A DNA stretch of 10,164 nt from Rhodospirillales bacterium (GTDB lineage: Bacteria > Pseudomonadota > Alphaproteobacteria > Rhodospirillales > JADHTD01): contig JADHTD010000074.1 of assembly GCA_016776525.1 (NCBI GenBank), positions 1-10,164 on the forward strand. Direction: 5' to 3'. The translations under genes and the position numbers were made by a program. Position 1 is the stretch's first letter. Each line of letters starts with the position of its first letter. The notes beneath the pieces were generated by a model. That model made no database searches and was not told the DNA's origin. It saw only the letters and a list, made by a program, of their open reading frames with translations. This document shows, piece by piece, positions 7,865 to 10,164 of this stretch.

Positions 7865-8251
7865 ATGGAAAACTTGAAAATTGAGGGGACGGACCGGGCC
7901 CCCGAAGTGGACTTCAACTTCGAAAACAATACGTTTGCCTTGCGGGGGGAATCCTACCCGGAGGACATTACCGCCTTTTACGGATCGGTCCTTGATAAGC
8001 TCGACGAGCACCTATCATCCCAGAACGGCGCAACCATCCGCTTTGATTTTGAACTGATCTACTTCAATTCAAGCACGGCCAAAGTACTGATGGGCCTGTT
8101 CGAAACCCTCGACGAAGCCGCCGAAAACGGCAACGAGGTCCTCATCACCTGGACCTTTGAAGCCGACGACGACAACATGGAGGAAATGGGCGAGGAATTC
8201 TCTGAAGACTTGGAGCACGCCAAGTTTGAAATGAAGTCGATCGAAGAATAA
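7865..8251 (+). CDS. siaC: SiaC-family phospho-switch protein (DUF1987)
   Basis: This 128-aa acidic cytoplasmic protein has the layout of SiaC (DUF1987). The N-terminus has the ENLKIEGTDRAPEVDF and GESYPED segments, followed by the central RFDFELIYFNSSTAKVLMGL motif (59-78). In P. aeruginosa, SiaC is phosphorylated by SiaB on a threonine near residue 68 in the matching YxNTSS segment and dephosphorylated by SiaA; the unphosphorylated form binds and activates the diguanylate cyclase SiaD. Here the equivalent residue appears to be S69, with S70 and T71 beside it. The fold is STAS-like, as in anti-sigma-factor antagonists. A good ribosome site (GGTGGA) precedes the ATG, and the TAA stop shares its last base with the cyclase ATG, so the two products are probably made at a coupled ratio. 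The likely partner is that cyclase. Confidence 0.88.
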   Translation: MENLKIEGTDRAPEVDFNFENNTFALRGESYPEDITAFYGSVLDKLDEHLSSQNGATIRFDFELIYFNSSTAKVLMGLFETLDEAAENGNEVLITWTFEADDDNMEEMGEEFSEDLEHAKFEMKSIEE

Positions 8252-9291
8252 TGGCCTTCGAGATATTCAAGAAAGAAGTCGCCGTCATCGAAGAGGCGAA
8301 GGCCCTTCTTGAGGGCGGCGGCATCAAAGACAAGGAAACCCGCGGCCATTTCGAAAAGCTGCTGAGAGATTACGAGAAACTCTTCAAATCGACCAAGAAA
8401 CTGGTCCGCCTCAGCGACCGCAGCGAGGCTGAATTAAACAAACTGGCCGGTTCCCTGGATGAGAAGAACAAGACCCTGGAGGGGCTGTCGACCAAACTAT
8501 CCAAATACCTGTCGCCACAGGTTTACGAATCGATCTTCAGCGGCGGCACCGAAGTCCAGCTTTCGACGGAACGCAAGAAGCTGACCGTCTTCTTTAGCGA
8601 CATTAAGGATTTTACCCAGACCACCGAAGATTTGCAGGCGGAAGACCTCACTTACCTGCTCAACAAGTATCTGACCGAAATGTCGAATATCGCCCTCGAA
8701 TACGGGGCCACCATCGACAAATATATCGGCGACGCCATGCTGATGTTTTTCGGTGATCCGGAAACCAAGGGCGTCAAGGAAGACGCTATAGCCTGCATCA
8801 AAATGGCGGCGGCCATGCAGCGCCGCATGAAAGACCTACAGGATACCTGGCGGCAGAAGGGCTATGAAAAACCGTTCAGCATGCGCATCGGCATCAACAC
8901 CGGCTATTGCAACGTCGGCAACTTCGGCAGCGCTGCCCGCATGGACTATACCATCATCGGCGGCGAGGTGAACCTTGCCGCCCGCCTGGAAGGGCAATGC
9001 GACCCGGATGGCGTTTTAATGTCCTATGAAACCTATGCCCTAGTCCGGGAATTCGTCGAGGCCGAGGAACGCCCGCCAATCCATGTGAAGGGCATCCGTA
9101 AGGAAGTCCGTCCCTTTGCCATCACCAACATCTTCGACAGCCACGAAGCGGAACGCCGGGTTATCCGGGAAGACCGCGAAGGCATGGTCTTTTTCGTTGA
9201 TATGGACAAAGTCGGTGAGGGCGAACGTAAACAGACGGTCGAAAATATCGAAGCGGCGTTGAAGGAAATCAAAGGAAAGTGGAAGGTCTGA
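8251..9291 (+). CDS. Class III adenylate cyclase, replaces SiaD
   Basis: This 346-aa cytoplasmic cyclase has a helical N-terminal stalk (about 1-85, including YEKLFKSTKKLVRLSDRSE at 41-59), the usual KYLSPQVYESIFSG linker (85-98), and a class III catalytic domain at about 106-292. The catalytic residues are all visible: metal-binding D117 (FSDIKDFT) and D161 (IGDAMLMFFG), substrate-selecting K157 and T234, and N241 and R245 (NLAARLE) for the transition state. The Lys/Thr pair is the one found in bacterial adenylate cyclases such as cyanobacterial CyaC, so cAMP is the predicted product. A charged tail of about 50 residues (295-346) follows. There is no membrane segment and no GGDEF motif. The start overlaps the siaC stop (TAATG) and lacks a strong ribosome site, which implies translational coupling. 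In the Sia context the stalk is the likely docking site for SiaC (inference). Confidence 0.92.
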   Translation: MAFEIFKKEVAVIEEAKALLEGGGIKDKETRGHFEKLLRDYEKLFKSTKKLVRLSDRSEAELNKLAGSLDEKNKTLEGLSTKLSKYLSPQVYESIFSGGTEVQLSTERKKLTVFFSDIKDFTQTTEDLQAEDLTYLLNKYLTEMSNIALEYGATIDKYIGDAMLMFFGDPETKGVKEDAIACIKMAAAMQRRMKDLQDTWRQKGYEKPFSMRIGINTGYCNVGNFGSAARMDYTIIGGEVNLAARLEGQCDPDGVLMSYETYALVREFVEAEERPPIHVKGIRKEVRPFAITNIFDSHEAERRVIREDREGMVFFVDMDKVGEGERKQTVENIEAALKEIKGKWKV

Positions 9292-9344
9292 GCGGCAACA
9301 GGCCGGATCTACCCTCTGCCTTCGCTAGTCACTCTCCCCACAAG

Positions 9345-9380
9345 AAAAAGACCCCGGCCATATGGCGCGGGGCCCTTTTT
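9345..9380. terminator. Bidirectional intrinsic terminator
   Basis: This is a GC-rich hairpin flanked by A and T tracts. CCCCG (9352-9356) pairs with CGGGG (9368-9372), and GCC (9357-9359) pairs with GGC (9364-9366) around an ATAT loop. AAAAAG (9345-9350) lies opposite CTTTTT (9375-9380). It lies 53 bp after the cyclase stop and 17 bp after the stop of the convergent gene, so it can end transcription from both sides. The remaining bases of 9292-9397 show nothing else. Confidence 0.88.
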
Positions 9381-9397
9381 GTTAGCAATCTTTCTGA

Positions 9398-10164
9398 TTA
9401 ACTTTTCTGCGGCTTGTACCCTTCGATTAACATCGCCTTGAGGATTTCGATGGGCACCGTATCGATGCCGTTGGCGATGCCTTTCAGTTTTTCCTCACCA
9501 TCCCAGGGGACGCCTGCTTGTTGGAGACGGCCTTTGGCTGTTTCCGGATTGAGGCCCGTTTCCTCGCAGACCTGTTTCAGGGTCTTGCGGCCGACACCGG
9601 TACCGGAGAATTTCACATCAACGTCTTCTGGTGTCATCGAGGCCTTGTGCAAGGCGACTTTGACCGGGGTCGGTTCGAACTTCTTAATCAGCACGTAGAG
9701 GTCCATCGGGGTGGTCCCATTGGCCCGCGCGATGTCTTTCAGTTTTGACTTGGCATCCACGACTTTGAGCCCGTTGGCTCGCAGTTCGGCCAAGGCCTTG
9801 CCGGTATCGATGCGCATCTTGCGGGTGAAGGTCGCCAGCGAGGAATCCTCAGCATGGCCATAAGGCGGCTCATAAGCCGGCGCGGTCACCCACAGGCCCT
9901 TGGTATAGGCGCTGAAATCCATGATCCAGTTGGCCGGCGGCAGGTAAGCGATGGCCATCAGGCTAACGGCAGAAACGGCCGCCACCGAGGCAACTAGCTC
10001 CTTGCGGATATGGAAACGGCCTTCGGTTTTTCTCGCCATGGAGGCCGTGAAGGGCTTCCAATTGAAGACCAAGTGGTAGACCACGGCGGCGGTAAAAGCG
10101 ATGGATGAAATCACATGCAGGTCGCCCCAGCTCTCCTTGGTCAGGCCGATTAGCTGCCAGTCCA
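9398..10164 (-). CDS. DUF4405 membrane protein, 5' end outside window
   Basis: The C-terminal 254 residues are present. The frame runs off the right edge without a start; a GTG at 10114 is internal, because the conserved GLTKESWGDLH segment lies before it. That segment and the following YHLVFNW are the DUF4405 signature, a small cytochrome b561-like membrane domain. H16 and H30 of the fragment lie in or next to the first visible membrane helix (17-35) and could be haem ligands (inference). A second helix spans about 55-74. The soluble tail contains two related helical modules (about 119-163 and 189-247), each with a KLKxIA segment followed by a GxxxxPxxxL pattern. The tail's side of the membrane cannot be fixed without the missing helices. 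The gene converges on the Sia operon across a shared terminator, so it is not part of that operon. Function is unknown; a redox or membrane-anchoring role is only a guess. Confidence 0.8.
   Translation of the reverse strand, partial: DWQLIGLTKESWGDLHVISSIAFTAAVVYHLVFNWKPFTASMARKTEGRFHIRKELVASVAAVSAVSLMAIAYLPPANWIMDFSAYTKGLWVTAPAYEPPYGHAEDSSLATFTRKMRIDTGKALAELRANGLKVVDAKSKLKDIARANGTTPMDLYVLIKKFEPTPVKVALHKASMTPEDVDVKFSGTGVGRKTLKQVCEETGLNPETAKGRLQQAGVPWDGEEKLKGIANGIDTVPIEILKAMLIEGYKPQKS

Noticed and set aside
1..10164. Mobile elements, CRISPR arrays, tRNA or rRNA genes
   Set aside because: No transposase, integrase, terminal inverted repeats, regular spaced repeats or RNA gene patterns were seen.

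Overview
The window looks like chromosome of a Gram-negative bacterium, probably a Pseudomonadota member. An alphaproteobacterial (Rhodospirillales-like) origin is my best guess, with low confidence, from the GC-rich codon choice and the style of the COG0523 and DUF4405 proteins. I see no tRNA, rRNA, insertion sequence, integrase or CRISPR array. Coding density is high, and every stretch over 300 bases is covered by a gene.

Layout. At the left edge a minus-strand gene of unknown function (start near 571, C-terminus outside the window) diverges from a plus-strand COG0523/CobW-type GTPase metallochaperone (759-1793). After an 87-bp gap with a perfect 17-bp palindrome comes a four-gene plus-strand operon. 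Its first gene (1881-7262) encodes a very large membrane receptor with five tandem periplasmic solute-binding domains, one transmembrane helix, two PAS domains and a SpoIIE/PP2C-type phosphatase. It is followed by a SiaB-family kinase (7271-7825), a SiaC/DUF1987 switch protein (7865-8251) and a class III nucleotidyl cyclase (8251-9291) whose start overlaps the siaC stop by one base. A bidirectional hairpin terminator (9345-9380) separates the operon from a convergent minus-strand DUF4405 membrane protein (9398-10164) whose start lies outside the window.

How the genes work together (inference from the Pseudomonas aeruginosa SiaABCD module). A phosphatase (SiaA) and a kinase (SiaB) set the phosphorylation state of SiaC, and unphosphorylated SiaC activates the diguanylate cyclase SiaD. 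Here the phosphatase is fused to five binding-protein domains, and the SiaD position is taken by a class III cyclase with adenylate-cyclase-type active-site residues. The operon therefore looks like a nutrient- or solute-responsive partner switch with cAMP rather than c-di-GMP as output. This rewired module is the main point of interest in the window.
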